A stretch of 29,966 nucleotides of DNA from positions 1-29,966 of the IMG/VR virus record IMGVR_UViG_3300043436_000653. One strand, written 5' to 3'. Shown piece after piece: positions 29,782-29,966 of this stretch; position 1 is the stretch's first letter; the number at the start of each line of letters is the position of its first letter. Source of the DNA: a virus. Under the pieces are notes generated by a model, which searched no databases, had not been told where the DNA came from, and saw only the letters and a list, made by a program, of their open reading frames with translations. The position numbers were made by a program, and so were the translations under genes.

Positions 29782-29966
29782 CATCCGCTTCCTGACCGCC
29801 CCCGGCTCTTTCTACACACTGATCGACAAGCCCGGCCAATCCTATCCCGGCATCTCTTGGGCCGAGATCGCCCGCATGGCAGCCTCGCCGCAGGCCAAGG
29901 AAAAGATCGACGCTGACTTCTTCATTCCCTCGACCTACCGCGAACACGATGGCCGCTCCCACGACG
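29774..29966 (+). CDS. start of probable replication gene (cut by window end)
   Basis: ATG at 29774 opens a frame that stays open to the window end (64 codons): MSDIRFLTAPGSFYTLIDKP, then ISWAEIARMAASPQAKEKID and FFIPSTYREHDGRSHD. The start resembles N-termini of large phage primase/helicase-type proteins as I recall them, but no catalytic motif is in view. The recombination and ssDNA-binding genes just before it fit that reading. Confidence 0.55.
   Translation, partial: MSDIRFLTAPGSFYTLIDKPGQSYPGISWAEIARMAASPQAKEKIDADFFIPSTYREHDGRSHD

Noticed and set aside
1-29966. Integrase, attachment sites, tRNA genes, CRISPR arrays, insertion sequences
   Set aside because: Searched by eye on both strands and not found; absence in this window says nothing about the rest of the genome.

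Overview
The window is about 30 kb of a tailed, siphovirus-like phage or prophage genome (HK97-type head, long non-contractile tail). The likely host is an alphaproteobacterium, probably in the Rhodobacterales. This host guess is inference: it rests on the high-GC coding style, and on a tail gene order (tail tube, two chaperone ORFs, tape measure, two distal-tail proteins, a Cys-protease-like protein, large tip protein) that parallels the Rhodobacter gene transfer agent. No rRNA, tRNA, CRISPR, IS element, integrase or attachment site was seen. The window starts just before the small terminase gene and ends inside a replication-type gene, so it is part of a larger genome.

Layout. (1) 43-9101, rightward: small terminase, ParB-like/DNA methyltransferase fusion, large terminase, portal, an unusual three-part prohead protease, major capsid protein and five head-completion or connector genes. 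(2) 9146-17315, rightward: tail tube, two chaperone ORFs joined by a clear -1 frameshift signal (A AAA AAG at 9924-9930), tape measure, distal tail, hub, tip and a glycine-rich fibre. (3) 17315-18207: a small cupin and a class I methyltransferase, an unexpected pair directly behind the fibre. (4) 18197-22498: a compact chain of membrane, lipoprotein and exported proteins, then a holin-like protein, a secreted staphylococcal-nuclease homologue and a GH19/peptidoglycan-binding endolysin. Many genes here overlap. (5) 22582-26551, leftward: an operon of 15 small genes, mostly unknown, including micro-proteins of 32 and 40 residues and one OB-like/winged-helix candidate regulator. (6) 26552-26684: a divergent control region with a 15-bp inverted repeat (ATGCG-N5-CGCAT) over a TTGACG -35 box. 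(7) 26685-29966, rightward: Cro-like protein, DUF6378-like protein, HNH endonuclease, RuvC-like resolvase, RecE-like nuclease, a DUF2815-like single-stranded-DNA-binding protein with an SSB-type C-terminal tip, and the start of a probable replication gene.

How the parts fit. Regions 1-4 are the late program: packaging, capsid, tail and lysis. Nearly every junction is an ATGA, GTGA, TGATG or TAATG overlap, so translational coupling is probably the main way subunit ratios are set. The exceptions are informative: the two most abundant virion proteins (major capsid and tail tube) each have their own intergenic leader with the same 27 fixed bases at identical spacing. Regions 5-7 look like a lambda-style early switch with two divergent early operons. 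Points most worth a second look are the frameshift site, the duplicated capsid/tail-tube leader, the protease with an extra N-terminal domain and a five-cysteine tail, the cupin plus methyltransferase pair, and the nested exported-protein genes.
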